Of a stretch of 64,000 nt of DNA, positions 23,001 through 36,449 are shown one piece after another. The DNA comes from Macrophomina tecta (lineage: Eukaryota; Ascomycota; Dothideomycetes; Botryosphaeriales; Botryosphaeriaceae): positions 3,038,001 through 3,102,000 of the forward strand of contig JAKSGN010000003.1 of assembly GCA_024180945.1 (NCBI GenBank), read 5' to 3'. Below the pieces are notes generated by a model. The model was not told the DNA's origin and searched no databases. It saw only the letters and a list, made by a program, of their open reading frames with translations. The stretch's first letter is position 1. Each line of letters starts with the position of its first letter. Made by a program: the position numbers and the translations under genes.

Positions 23001-26000
23001 TTACCCACGCAGCAATCAACCCCTCCGCGATCGTCTTGGAGCCGCGCGGCGCGGGTTGATTCGCGCCAATCAATTCCTCATCGCTAGGAAGAATTGCGAC
23101 GCTTCGAGCACGCGGTGGAAAAACTTGAGGCAGGTTGAACGAGATGGCGGCTTATCATCTGGCCGATCTCGTCATTCCCCCTAGTGCGGAGTAGTGTGGG
23201 TGCCGGATAGGGAGAACAAGCGCCACGATGTGGATGGGCTTCCAGGACTGCGGACCAGCTCTCTTTACGATTCGAGCCAGAATGCGGCGAGTGACGCTTC
23301 TTTCTCAGCTGGGGCATGCATGCTCTTTTCCTGTGTGGTTGTTTTGTCGTCCGGGGCAAATGGTACTCCACATTTCTTGCGTGCCCCGGCCAGATATCTG
23401 CACTCCACATTCGTGAAAATTACGTGATTGCAGCAACGCGCGAAAGCATGTGCGGGCCTCATCTGGAAGGGGAAACTGCTGGAACGTCGCGGTTGATTAT
23501 GCCCCGGAGCGAAGGGGGCGAGGTGAAAATCGGCCCAGGACAAAACCAGGACAGGCTCGGATTGAGAGGCAGGCAGGGCGCCCGCGCCAAGGCAGGGTCC
23601 AACTCGAGTACGACAAGCGCGAGTGGAGTTGTCGAAATGCCCCCATCACCATAATCATCATTCTCCTCTCATCATCAGCAGCAGCAGCCGGGATGAGCAT
23701 TTCTTGCGTATCTGACCAGTCGCTGTCCCCTCGTCCGCATCTGGTGATCGCGACATGGCCCAAAGCGGCAGTGACGGCAAGCCCAGGCGACAATCCATTA
23801 CACAGAAGAAGCAAGGCACGGCAAGTCAGTCCGCAGCAGCTCCGATCGACGCACACAACAAGGCAGAAAGCGACCGTTCTAGGCTCCGCTGATAGCTACC
23901 TTCCACTTCCCTGGCAGTCGTCCTGGGGAGTTGGGCAAGCCACCAACGTCGCCAATTACCTCCTTTCATTGCATTTCGGGGGAAGGGGGCAAGGCTCACG
24001 GGCCAACCTACCGCCGCCCTATCCGTATCGTGATGGACGGGTTGTTGCGTCAAGGCTGCCCAGGGCGTCCATTCGCATCGTCAGGGACCGAGCAAAAGTG
24101 CGTGCGTGTGCGCGCCACAACATGGCAAGCCGGGAGCACGACGGCCGCCGGCCTGGGCGGAGCTGCGAGGGTTACGGGTTACGAGAGAGAAACATCAGAA
24201 GCGACGAGGCGCGTTTCGCACCGCACGCATCACGAGTGTACTTACATACGTAGTGTCGCTATTCTTGCCGGGCGGTTGAAGCCACGTCGACGTTACGTAT
24301 CATGTTCGGCTGGACACGGAGCCTGCTGTTTGATGATGAGGGCTTGCGAAACCTCAGGCTGCATCTTGGTCGTGTTCCGGCTGCGGTTTCGGTCGCATGC
24401 GTTTCCAGAACGGGGGTTGGCCCCGATTTTTGTTGCTTCTCTCTGCTCACGGCCTTTTTTACCCCGTGGGTACTCCAATTTTAAGGCGCCCCACACACGT
24501 CAAAGGAACGCAAACCAGAAGCTTGGACGCGCAACACCTTGCTGGACCCCACGCACACACACACCACACAATCGTCCAGACGTTGGAATCGGAAGCACGC
24601 GCTCCTTCGCGCCTCCTCTGTCCACGCTGCCTGCTGCCCGGTTCCCGTCATTCCCTTCGGCCTCCCCGCATTCCTGCTTCTCTCCCCCCAACTATTCGCT
24701 ATTGCTAGCCATGCCTACCTCCACACGCCTCTCTCCCTCTCGGCTTCCTATCACCACGGGCAGGGCGTTCACCGGATCACCGCCAGGTTTCTCGCTGCCC
24801 TGGAGGGCGGGCAAGCGGGCACTCTTGCCCGGGGCATCTAAGGACAGCTGATTCATATCCACTGCCCTTCGCTCCGGTTTGCTCCTGTGGCGCACGCCCG
24901 AAGCACGGTGCCCTCCCTCCTCTCTCTGTCCGCTGGTCAGGGTAAACCGAACTACGGCGCCCACCGGAAGAAGTCTTTCGCACGCCCGGCGCGCCATGTT
25001 GTATTGTGAGGCGGACGTGAGGCTGAAAAGAGGACCGTGCCCTCCCCCCTCCCAATGCCGTGCGCATCGGGCTGATGCGTCTCAGGGAGAGAAGCCATGC
25101 GGGAGTGCGTGAGGGAGAGTGAGTCGTTAATAGTGGGTGGCCGCCCCGCCCCCCGAGAGTGCCGCTTTGGGCTTCCCCTTTCGGGTGATTGTGTGGGGGG
25201 GGTTGAGGCGTGGAGAGCGGAGGGCACTTATCTCAGCTCACTTTTTGTTGATGGGGGGCAAGACGATAGTGGGCGGTCACTGTTTGATTGGGTGAGTGTA
25301 TCTTATTGCTGCATATCTCGTGTTGTCTCCCACTCATCTGGCTGCATCCTTGTTGAGATGGGATCAGCCTGGTGTTGTTGGTGGTGGGATACGGCTCTCG
25401 GTAAATCCGATGATGACGGGTGTCCACCCTTGTGCCGGGACTTCTCCAGGACGCACGCTCGCGACGCTACACGTCTGTGGGATGGGCTTTGATGCCGGAG
25501 CTTCACCTCGGGAGATGAAATGAAAGATTTGCGTGTCTCATTCGCACGAATGAGGAGCAGAAGACACGGCAGCCGCCGGCTTGAGTCGCTCTGGTCGAGA
25601 GATTCTCTGGTGACATTCCCCTTGGGGTCTCCACGGGGGTGAACGTCAACGCAATGCCCCGCGGTGGGCGGGCGGAATGGGGAACGTCACTGGCGGAGAG
25701 GTACGTAGCGATTGTGACGGTGGATGGCTCGGCCGGTCTGGGCGGCACGGCGACTGGAGGCCGTGGGTGGCCGGTTGGTGGAAGATGAACCTCACTCCAA
25801 CAACATCTCACGGCCGGTTGGCGACGACCCGGAGGCCCACATCTCGACTCTCGTCAGCTCGGTGGAGCTCTCGCATGCCTGCTGCCGGCTGCCACCCGCC
25901 GCTGAAAAGGTCTGTCAGCGTGCTGGTGCGGATCCCACGCCAGGCTCTGCAGTCACATCGCGCGCGCCTGTGCCTGCCTGTCCAGTATCGTTGCTGAGAA

Positions 26001-29000
26001 TGCTGCCGCCTGCTTCAGCGTGGCTGGGCATGCCCGATTGACTGGCCACCGCGCACGCCGACAAAGGCCCTTCTTCATCCGCCCCCGTCATCTCAGGAAT
26101 TGCACTGGATCTCGCCGTAGGACCGCCCGAAGGCGTTGACGATCTCATTTTTGTTATCTCTTGCTGCTGCAGAAGCGCCTCCTCCCCCACCAGGCGTCTC
26201 ATCACGCGTACACAGATGGGGTGTGAAAAAATTCTCCGCCGTGGCGCCACGCCCGCAACATGACACACAGGCCCCATCGACAGCTCTATTGTATCTCTGG
26301 CTGGCGCTAGTGGAACGCCGCAAGGGTGCAGAGATATACATACAAGTGCCCCGGAGTAAGTGCCTAAATGACGCCAAGACGGCGAACACGATGGCGCGCA
26401 TGTAATATCTGTGTCTCCGCGAGCGAGGCGGCAGCACCCGCTCTGACAGCATCCTTGCAGCAGGAAGCGAGTCGGCGTGATACGAAGGGGCAGAGAAAGA
26501 GAAAGAGCTCCACACCCGCGCAAGACAGAATTTTTGGAAAGGCGTTGCAAGCCACAATCTCGCCGAAGAGGGTTGTGCAAGCGACGATAAGCGGCCGCAA
26601 TTTCGCATGAGTTGATCCGCAACCACTGAGGAGGGGGATACGAGCAGAGCCGCCTGGCATGCCGTCACGAGCGGGCTTCGACCCTTCCGACGAATGGGCG
26701 CTTCTCGTGAAAAGGGAAAGTCGATGTGGGTGAGGAGGTAGGGCATGGTCGGCCTACCCGCGTACCCGAGCAGATACGGCTCCGCCATGGCAGCATCGCA
26801 AGCGATATCGATGAAGCCAATATTGGCCGCACCCCTGTTTCTCCTTCTCCATCTCCCCTTCTCAATACCCCGTACCCGTATGCGTGTGCGCACACGTTCG
26901 TGCGGACTGACCAGGCATACGGCAGTGCCGCCTCCCGTTGCCGTTGTGCGCCCCGGATATGGGTCCCGCAATCTGCTTGGTGTCTCGTCTGGGTCGTCTT
27001 CTGTCTTGCCTTGTCGCGGTGCGTGGGCGCGGAGAGGTACATGCCGCGCATGGCTGACGCGAGCACTGACGACGAGAACGAAGGAGGAGTCCCTCCACCG
27101 TTCTTTGCCTTCCATCCATCCGCGGGGCAGGCCAGACACCGCCAAAAGCCGCCCACGCCCCTGTTTCACATGGGCGGTTTCGGGAATCGGGGAACGTGTT
27201 GCGCATTACTATTGCCGACACTAACTTTTCTTTGTCTCCTGGAGACGGCGCGCTGCTTGATCGCCGCATGGAGCGAAGGAACGAAGGAAAGAAGCGAGGC
27301 GGAGCTGGAGATAGGGAAATATTGGCTACGGCCTGTGTGATGAGCTGCCAGCCAGCAAGCATGGCCGATGAGGGGCACGTGGGGTGGGCAACGAAAACCC
27401 GGGGTGTGGGCGTGAATTTTCCCGTGCTTCCACTTTTTTGCTTTCGCGCTCGCTGTCTCTCTCCGCTCGCGCCCGGCGGGCGGAAAGCAGCGTCGGCAGT
27501 CCTCTTCCTGCGTGTGGTGTGGCGCAGGCTCGGGCGGAAGAGAAGTCAGCTGGGAGGGCAACGAAAGAGAAATCTTGTCCCGCCAGGAAGCGCCATTTAG
27601 GCTAAAGGCGATTCCGCCCTGTTCACAACCCCCCAGAGTCTTGTTTCCTCTTGGAAGAAGGGTGGGTGCGTAGCAAGGCCGGCCGGCGATGGCGGCGGGC
27701 GCGGCGGGCGTCGGCGTGCGCCCGAGCTATGGCGCAATTCCGTGGATCGAGGGTTCTGGAGCGCGGGGCCCCCTCCCGTGCTCTGCCTTGCCGCGATAGC
27801 ATGAGTAGTAGTAGCATGCACACAGACGCGGTAGATTAGTGACGGCGGCCAACCCACGATCCCAACTCCCTATACCACGCCTTAAGGTGCTAGGCTCTGC
27901 TGCGTCGCTGGTTGAGTAGCAGTTACCCCGTATGTCCGTTGCCCCGTTTCCCCGTTTCCCCATTCCCCCGGCGCTACTGTTGCAGGCTCAATGCTAGCAG
28001 CCAAAGTTTGTGAGCCTTTGGTGTTTCGTCGAAATGTCGGCCCCGCGCCGGGGCCTTTCCTTCCTGCCTGCCTGCCTGCCCCACGGGCGGAAAGTCTTGT
28101 TTCCTCTGCCTGCGCCTGCTGGGCAGAGAAAGGCAAACGTGGCTCGTGGCGGTGGCGGTCGCTGCCCCCGGCGCGACACGCGGTGCGAGGGCTGGTTGAG
28201 GACCTGTTGCTTTGGTGGCCCGTCGTCATCACCGCCGCTTGGTCCCTGAGTAGTAGCTCGACTTTCACATGCCTGCAATCAAATGCATCCCCTCTCTCAG
28301 TCGTCTTCCTTTCACATGCAAGCCGCGCGGAGTGGCTGCTCTAGTGGCTTTCTGGAAGCTTTCATTTTACCCGCCCGCCATTCCTGCCTGCCCCCATCGC
28401 GTGTCCTGTCGAAAATTCTCTGTTGTAGCCGTGGCCTTTTCCTTCACATACCCGGTGAATGCCGTTTCCAGCAAACACCAACCAAACACGATGCGCCTGC
28501 CAGAAACGGAGCTCCACAACGGCCATCCACGGCCCCACTTTCTCTCACGATGGCGCCCTCGCAGGTTTTTCTTTTTTTTTTTTTTTTTTTTTGTTTCCCA
28601 CCTTCACCACTCAGAACATTCTCATCGGCTGTGAGCGACGCGGTGTCTTCCTGCCGTGTTTCGCCCGTCCACTCAGTGGGCGTGTTTGTGTCAAGGTCTC
28701 CCGTCTTCTAGAACGCCGGTAGCGCCCGTAGGGCGTCCAACGCTGGGAAGCGGCCCCCGGCGGAAAGAAGAGGGAGGCTGGGTGCGGCCACCTGGTTCCC
28801 TTGTCGAACGGTCTATTTTCAAGGAGAGCGAATGAGGAGCTGGGCACACGTCACCGTCTCGTCAAGTTCAGGCACGCCTTTTGTCGTTCTCCTTCCCCAT
28901 GCAGTAGGACTGTGAAACAATCCTGCAGACGCCAGTTTGCGTACTTACCTTCGCCTTTGCACCCCCGGCAGCTGGCAGGATGTGGAGTGAGTTGGGAGGG

Positions 29001-32000
29001 GCGCGGCAACGGATAAGAAGAAAAAAAAAAAAAGGCGTGCTTGTTGGGAAAGAGAAGCAGAGGGGATTGCATTTTTCCCCCCTTCTATTCGTCTCTCCAC
29101 TTCATGAAACGAGTCAAGGCGCGCGCATGGTCTTTTTTCATTGACCCTCTTCTCACCCTTCTCGTGCTAGAGACTGGGCCGCTCGTTGGGATGAGCAGGA
29201 TATCGAAAGGACATGGTAAGTTCCGGGAACAACGACGAGCCACTGGGGAAGTGCTTAGCGGATATGCCGATGAAGCGGGCCCCCCTCACCCTAGGCAATC
29301 TCTCTCTTTCTATCGTCCGTATGCTATGTCCACGTACATCGCGAGTTTGGAGTGGGATTCCCGCTGCCCGCCGCGCACAGGCTCTCGCGATCTCTCACCA
29401 CGATCCCCAGGCGCCGTGGGGGATTGGCTCATCCAGAAGCGGCGCGGCCAAGCGAGAAAGTGGACAGTAAGAGAAGAGGCCGTTGCGTGCCGTCGTGGCG
29501 TCATCATCCAATGGTGTGGGAAAAGAGAAATAGATAGGCTGCCGACGCCGACGCCGCGGCCGCACCGCCGCTGCCTCTCTCGGTGCCCTTTTGCTGAAAT
29601 GACACGGGTTGCAAGCGGTGTGTGCATCGCATCCAATGCTTTTCGTGATGTCTGCAACGGCCCAGGCGCAGGCCATGCCGCCGCGCACTTCTGCCCGTCC
29701 AAATGCTGCTTGCTAGTGGTGACGCACTATAATCGCCTCGCAGCGCGGATGTGCGGATGCGGCTGCCTTACGCTCGCGGTCGGCCCAGGGTATGGGAAAG
29801 AGAAAGCTTGCAGTCGATCGGAGTGTGTCAGATCGGCCCTTTCCTCGCTCAATTGTATCATCGTGCAGCGGGTGAAGCGAGAATAGAGCTTGGGTTGATG
29901 GTTGGGGAACGCCTTTGGGGTGCAGATGCCGATGTGCCGAGACATAATGACGAACGATACGGCATGATAGAGGATACATCAGAGTCGAGAGGGAAGGATT
30001 TCATTGGGTTTCGGCGGAGAATGCTCCGCTTGGCAGGGAGGAAGACGTGCAGATAAGCAGGGGATAATGTTTGAGTGTGCGCGCGCGCTTTCTCTCTGCG
30101 ATTCTACCATCTTCTCTGTTATCGCGAAGGCCCAGCCGCCCGGTTCGGACTGTGTCGTGCTCGATGGGTTCGACTGGATGCGCGCGTCCGCCTCGCTGTA
30201 CAGCTGCCGAATCGAGCCTGGTTGGGAACGAGTACTTGGACGAATGGCGCTGTTGTGTAGGCAGGTAGATGACACTCCGGTATTTTCTAGCGCCTCAACA
30301 AAGCGTTTACCCGTCCAGTCAACGCAGTGCCAGGCTAGCTGCTGCTTCAGCCCCCTTTGGCCCTGTTTCACCTTGTCGTTGGCACAGCGCATCGAGCCAG
30401 CAGCCACTCTCCCTGGCCGGCTGCGCGCGGAACGCGGGGGAAGAGGGCAGTGCAGGAATGAATGACCAAGCGGTGGTGACGGGCGATCTGTGGAACACAC
30501 AGGGCGTCCAGAATGTGGAATCCAGATACCGCTGGACGGGGTGGATTGGTTTAGGCTGGACGCGGAGGAGAGCGAGCACAGAATGCGGGGACCCCACACT
30601 TTTGGCCCTCCCTCCTGTCGCCCTAGTTGCCCTGTCTGCACTCCCGCCCATCGGCTTTCCCCACGCTGTTTCCCCCCCTTTTACCCCGTGTCACCCCAGA
30701 CCGCAGGCTCTTCCCTGCCGTGATTTCTTTTTCTGTGGGAGGTGGCTTACGTGCCGCGCAGGAGCTTGAGGAAAAGGCGGACAACACCAGGCGGCGCAAG
30801 CCGAAGGAGCTGCGCGTCGCTGCTTCGAGCAGGCCGCCATCGAGCCGAGCTGAGCTCATCGCGTTCCATCTCATGCGGTGTGTCGAGTAAGCTCCAGCTC
30901 GCAGCTGGTTGGGACTATTCCGCTGCTTGCGTTCTTTACTAACGGGAGTCAGGCAAAAGCATGTGAACGAGAGCGCCCCTCTAACGAGATAAGATCTAAT
31001 ACGGTGGCCCGGAGTGGCTTCCTATCTCCAGCCAGCCCGTGAAGATGATCGAAGAGGCGCACCTGCCGAACCTCACTAGATCATTGGCGCTTTGGAGCTG
31101 GGCGGGCATTGAAAGAAGAGGCACTGATGGATGAAGGAAGACGCACAGGCACAGTGGACAAGGCTGACGGAGCCTGCTGAATGGTGACAGCGAAGCCTCC
31201 GGACCCCCCCCCCCCCCGATGCTCGCAATAACCTAAATTTCATCGTCATCTTCCCAATTCCGCCGTCTGGACCTTGGAACTCGGCTACCTCTCGGTTATA
31301 GCGTTACACAACCGTAGCCGTCACCTTCCGGTGTGCCGAAAGTACGTACCGGGGACACAGGCCTTGGACACTAATCATAGAACGCTGAGTAAACTGCAGG
31401 TCGGGGCGAGAACATCAAGGAGTATGTCAATCACTGCTGTGTTACAGACATTCTTCTCCTTGTCATGCACCCCGACCGACTGCGGCATGTGGGGGGAGGA
31501 AAAGAACGTATGGGAGAGCAAAAGGAATGAAGGACATACCCCGTTATCACACCACCATCTGCCCACCGCCATACGCCTCCCGAAGCTTTAGACGACCATG
31601 ACTATATGCCACTGTTTAATCCTCTGGGTGCAACACACCCGGTCAGTTCTGCCGACGCCGTCTTCTCCGTCCTTTTATCCATCCAGTGTCCGCGTCGTTT
31701 CCCCGATCATTCGACGGAAGAAAAATCAACCACCGCGATTGCCCACCGTAATCGTATCCATCCATTCCAGGCTTCCGGTTTTTTTTTTGTCTCCCGTCTG
31801 ATCCTGCCACGTCCCTGCCTCCCTCACCGGTGAACCCAATCCATCGCCCTCGCCCGCACCTGCCCTCCCCTTCCCATCCAATAAATCTCGGCGCAGGCGC
31901 ATCACGCCGTACCACCATTCCGTGTGTGTCGCGCGCGCGCGTCCGCCCTATCAATCCGACCACACGTCACACCCCCACGGTCAGGGCCGCACATACCGCC

Positions 32001-32705
32001 CACAACCCCCGGTCAGCGACAGCCTGCCAGCGCACCAGCTTCTGCACGTCGTATATTTGTGTGCTTGTATCTAGTGTATGATGTGCTGCATCTCTCGGGA
32101 CGACGACGCAGATCTGCCGCTTTTACCGCCCTGTGGGGAAGAGGAGAGGTGGGCGATTGTGAGGCGAGGAAAAAAAAAAAAAAAAGGAAGGGTGAGTGGG
32201 GTACGAGCGTCTGTGATCATTTCCGTGCATTTGGTGTGACAGGCTGGGCGGTTAGTGAGTGTGTATGTGTGTGATGCTTTTTGTGATCGGTCTTTTTCTT
32301 TTGTATCTTCCTATTTTTTTTTTCTGGTAGTGGTATGCCTGAGTTTGAGAGGTGGATAGACCTTGCATGGAGCTTGATGCCCGTGGGGGTACACGCGGTA
32401 CGGTGTCTCGTACTGCATGAGAGAGAATGGGCACCGTGAGTTGTCCGTCCGTATTGCCTCTATGTAAAGTTGCGTTGTGTAATGAGATGCTTGGTCGTTA
32501 ATCTTTTTTTTTTTTTTTTTTTTTTTTGAGACGTTTGCGAGATACTGGAGCTCGTTGTCTGTTTTATTTCGGACTCAATGCAGTAGAGCTAGTTGGTTGA
32601 GAACTGAGACACATCTTAATTTCCGGAGCTGTTCTCCATCGCCGACACTCTCTTTACTGCCAACAGATAGATTGGTGTACTTAAGAGCAGTTGCGAAATA
32701 TTCTC
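20084..32705. other. 12.6-kb stretch downstream of creA without a supportable gene
   Basis: I read all frames and find no domain, no exon chain with good splice sites, no tRNA and no transposase remnant. The longest frames (for example 27169-26093 minus and 29041-29886 plus) have Arg/Ser/Pro-rich chance composition. Homopolymers stand out: T15 at 21822-21836, T21 at 28572-28592, A13 at 29021-29033, C14 at 31204-31217, A16 at 32170-32185 and T24 at 32504-32527. 31.6-32.1 kb is pyrimidine-rich like a fungal leader, but no gene follows. Long non-coding transcripts are possible and untested. Confidence 0.45.
32504..32527 (+). repeat. Poly(T) tract, T24
   Basis: Uninterrupted run of 24 T just downstream (by minus-strand direction) of the decayed gene at 32706-33340. 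Confidence 0.9.
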
Positions 32706-33340
32706 CTACCACTGTTCTTCATCATTCCCTTCCCACTTCCGTTTCGCCGCAGCAATGCCAGCCTTCCGAAACTCACTCACGGTGGCTCCATGTTTTGCTT
32801 CGTGATATGCCTCCCCAATTTCTCGAGCTCTCTGGGAGAGAATCTGTTTGTCTTGAGGCATCTGCAGAGCTTCGTAAATGTGGAACCACAAGAGTTGTTC
32901 CGGGTCGACCTCGGTGTGCTTGATGAGATCTGGGCCACCAGCTGAATCTACAAGACACAGTGGAGTCACCCACAGAATGGAAAGCTTGCATATGGTCTCC
33001 TCATGCCCCGCGGAAATAGCTAGACGGTACCTTATATCGGCAAGCTTAGATACTCTGGGGCCAAAACTGTACATTCGCTCTACAACCTCAGGATTCTGGT
33101 CGCGAATTGCTTATATTAAGAGAATGTTCAGAATCTCTTGGTAGCCTTGACATGTGTTTGCTCCTGGCCAGGATCTTCCCAGCCAGTAGAGTGGCTTGGT
33201 TCGTCAGAAATGACTCCACAGTGCGGTGCGGGCCCTCCAGTAGCGGCCTTACATCCCGCAGCAAGTTTCAGGGAAATTTGCCTCCATTCTGTGATGGTTT
33301 TGACCGCGTTTCCTGCAGTGGTTCTTCCCCAACTGCCAAG
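32706..33340 (-). pseudogene. Decayed gene of unknown family
   Basis: On the minus strand a protein-like segment begins LGSWGRTTAGNAVKTITEW and includes KAATGGPAPHCGVISDEPS. After a frameshift near 33150 it continues QGYQEILNILLI, then a TAA at 33113-33111, then AIRDQNPEVVERMYSFG and about 110 further residues to a TAG at 32708. The two halves read as one protein because composition and helical pattern continue across the breaks. A short unrecognised intron could explain the frame change, but not the TAA unless that is also spliced. I do not recognise the family. Locally low GC fits decay by point mutation. Confidence 0.45.
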
Positions 33341-34090
33341 AATTCAACCCCTTTAACCTTATACGTCAAGCGACGCTGCTAAGCTTCACTTTAGCGAAGC
33401 CACCACTCAAGCGTCCTTGCTATGCTGGTACATGATTGCGGCTTCCCGGGCGTGCTGCGTCGCGGCTCTCGTACCCTCATCTATACTGGCGTTTTGGTCT
33501 TTGCGATGACTAGTGGGGACAGTGGAAGAGGTCCGTGCCGCGGTTTCTGAAGATTAGCTAGAATGTTTGTACACGGTAGATCATGTGTAAACTCTTAAAC
33601 ACAGGAAGGTCTTTATCAATCATGAGACGAACTGTTAGGAAGCTTTGTCAGAGCTGATAGAGTATAAAACCTAGTTAAGCGAGGTCACGCTAAAGTTTAC
33701 TTCATCTCCCGCTCTTCTTCCATCACCACCCGCCCGATCCCACCTCCTATTGAGTCTTTGCATCTGACCATTGCGATGCCGATGAATGCAGCCTAAGCGT
33801 GACCGCTGAACGCCCGCATTAACCCTCTGCCCTCGGTAGTGCGCAAACGCGGCCAACTCCGCCATACCCGTCGAAGAATAGGCCCGTTCCACGCCAGTCA
33901 ACACCTGCCATCCAACAACACAAGCTGTGCCGCCCGCTTAGCAAGTAGCAAGACGTGACTTGCATCTTTCAGTCAATTCCGCTGACGTCTGTCATTCCGT
34001 CCAAAGCCGCGTTCTTCCTAAACACGCTTTCTAATTCTCTCCAGCAAATCTCCCCGCTCGCTGCCATCCCAACCACCTAACCCCTCAAAG
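33341..34090. other. Intergenic, no gene seen
   Basis: AT-richer sequence before the P450 start. The last 100 bp are C/T-rich as in a promoter leader. Confidence 0.4.
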
Positions 34091-36449
34091 ATGCTACCTT
34101 TATTTTTCTCTATCCCTCCCTCCATATTCCTCTTCACCACGCTCCTCATCGCCTACCCAACCTATGCTGTCCTCACGCTACTTGTCCACCATCGTGCCGT
34201 CCGCCGCGCGCGCCTCGCCCCCGCCCTCCCCACCGTGACCGCGCCCTTCCCGCTCGCGCACCCGCTGTGGACCGTCATTGGGCGGTATCTACGGCCCGTG
34301 TGCATGGCGCTACTTCCGGCGCGGTGGTGCACGTGGGTGCGGATCGCGAAGGTGGGATGGCCGTTTGAGGAGGGGAGGAGGGTGCATGAGGATGTGTGGA
34401 GGGAGAAGGGCGAGGGGCAGGTGGATATGGCGGGAAGCTTTTTGAGCGTGAGCGTGAGTGGGTGGGAGGTGGTGGTTTGCGATGAGGTGGCTGTCATGGA
34501 GGTGTTGAAGAGGCGGGACGTGTTTATCAAGCCGGAGGAAGTTTATGGTGAGTGGTTCCTTTTCGTTTCTCTCTCGGTCTGCCTCTCCGTCTTATACTAC
34601 TTGTTCTATTGCACGCAAATTTGGGCCGCATCCACGGCCCATGGCTCTTTTTGCTCTGCTTTCGTTCTCGAAAAATGGACAAGGAGAAGTCAAATTGCGC
34701 GGGGCAGAGGTTGCAAAGCACGGTCTTCCTTTCATAAAGCGAAGGAGAATAGACCCTACGCCCAACTTCAATTACCCGCAACGAGGAGATCCCAAGCGTC
34801 TATGTACAAAAGAAAGCCAAGCGGTCCTGCGAAGTCCTAAACCGTTCTTTTACCAAGGCCGTGAAACGGCCCTAAATTGTCTTTCTGCCGCCTGAAAAGT
34901 GCGATTTCCTGAAGTCATGCACGGCTAATTAATTCCACCAGGCTACCTCAATGTCTTCGGCCGCAATATAGACACGGTACGTCTTCCATGTCTCCGCAAC
35001 AGCCTGACATCCTTTTTCCTAACACATCTGCTCCCACCGACACAGATCAACGGCGACGAATGGGCCCGCCACCGCAAGATCACCGCCCCCTGCTTCAACG
35101 AGCGCGTCAGCGCCCTCGTCTGGGACGAATCCGCCCGCCAAACGCGCGCCATGCTCGCGCAGTGGATGTCCACCGCCACCACCACTACCGCCCACCCGAT
35201 CTCGTCTGCCGTCACCACCATGGCCGATGACATGCGCCTCATCGCGCTGCATGTCCTCTCCGCCGCCGGTCTCGGCATGCGGCAAGACTTCGCGGCCGGG
35301 ATGCGCAGCGCGCCGGCGCCGGGGTCGGGCCACAGCATGACGTACCGTGACGCATTGATGCAGGTGCTGCAGCACATCGTGCTGGTCATGGCGGCGCCGG
35401 AGTGGCTGCTCCTGCTACCGGGCGCGCCGGCGGCGTGGCGGGGCGTCGTGGCTGCGAAGAGGGAGTTCAGGCGGTACATGGAGGAGATGCTGGACCGCGA
35501 GCGGGGCAGATATCGAGGCAAGGAGCAGGGTGGCGGGGACGCGTTCGTGAAAGAGGTGCCGAACCTCATGGTCACGCTCATTCGCAGCTCCGACGCGGCG
35601 CGGAACAAGCGAGAGCGCCTTTCGGATGAGGAGATTTTTGGGAATCTGTTCTTCTTCAATTTTGCGGGGCATGATACCACGGCTAACGCGCTGGCCTTTG
35701 CGCTTGCGCTCTTGGCGGTTGAGCCGGAGATGCAGGAGTGGGTGGGCGAGGAGGTGGCGATGGTGTTTGGGGAGAGGGATGTGCGCGAGATCAAGTACGA
35801 GGAGGTGTTTGCGAGGCTGGTGAGGTGTCAAGCTGTTTTGGTGGGTTCGCTTCATTGTGTCTCTGCTGTGAACGAGGGCGAACTTGGACAGGTTTCGCTA
35901 ACACGCTCTAACAAGAACGAATCGATGCGTCTGTACGGACCGGTCCCGTACTATCCTCGCCGCGCTGCTTCGGCGCAGGCTATTCCTCTCAGCACAGGAG
36001 CCTCGATCCCTGTTCCTGCTGGCGCCAATATCGTCCTAAACAGTGCAGCAGTGCACACCTCACCCGCATGGTCACGCGGGACAGGGCTGCCGGCAAGGGA
36101 GTTCCATCCCAAGCGGTGGATCAAGACACACAATGGTGCCGAAGTGTTGGAACAGCCAGAAAATACGACGTATCTACCGTGGGCCTTTGGACCTCGCACG
36201 TGCCTTGGACTGAAGTTCGCGCAAGTGGAGTTTGTTTCGGTACTCAGTAGCGTTTTCCGCCAGCATCGTTTGAGGCCGGCCTTGGAAGATGATAATCCGC
36301 TTGTGCTCAGCGGGCTCAGACAGGAAGAGAGCAGACTTGCGGAGCAGAGAATCAGGGAAGCCCTGGCAAGCGCGGGCATGGAAAAGCACCTTTTGGTTGC
36401 TCTGGAAGAAAAGGAGAAAGTGGTTTTTAGACTGGAGAAGGTGGCTTGA
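34091..36449 (+). CDS. Cytochrome P450 monooxygenase
   Basis: Exons 34091-34547, 34942-34976, 35046-35840 and 35916-36449 give 606 residues. An N-terminal membrane anchor (about 5-32) places it on the ER membrane. The I-helix has FAGHDTTANA near residue 370 with the oxygen-activating Thr. The K-helix ExxR is NESMRL, formed exactly at the exon 3/4 join. The heme loop is WAFGPRTCLG with Cys525 as iron ligand. The middle exon of 35 nt encodes YLNVFGRNIDT. Intron 1 is 394 nt, much longer than others here. Intron 3 is 75 nt and open in frame; its removal restores the usual QAVL-NES junction. Length is above the usual 500-560. Substrate is unknown, and no secondary-metabolite backbone gene is nearby. 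Confidence 0.9.

Noticed and set aside
26093..27169. 358-codon minus-strand frame in the creA downstream desert
   Set aside because: Arg/Ser/Pro-rich chance composition in GC-rich DNA, overlapped by equally long frames in other registers, with no motif.
29041..29886. 281-codon plus-strand frame
   Set aside because: No domain, odd amino-acid usage, and no promoter or splice context. Considered a chance frame.
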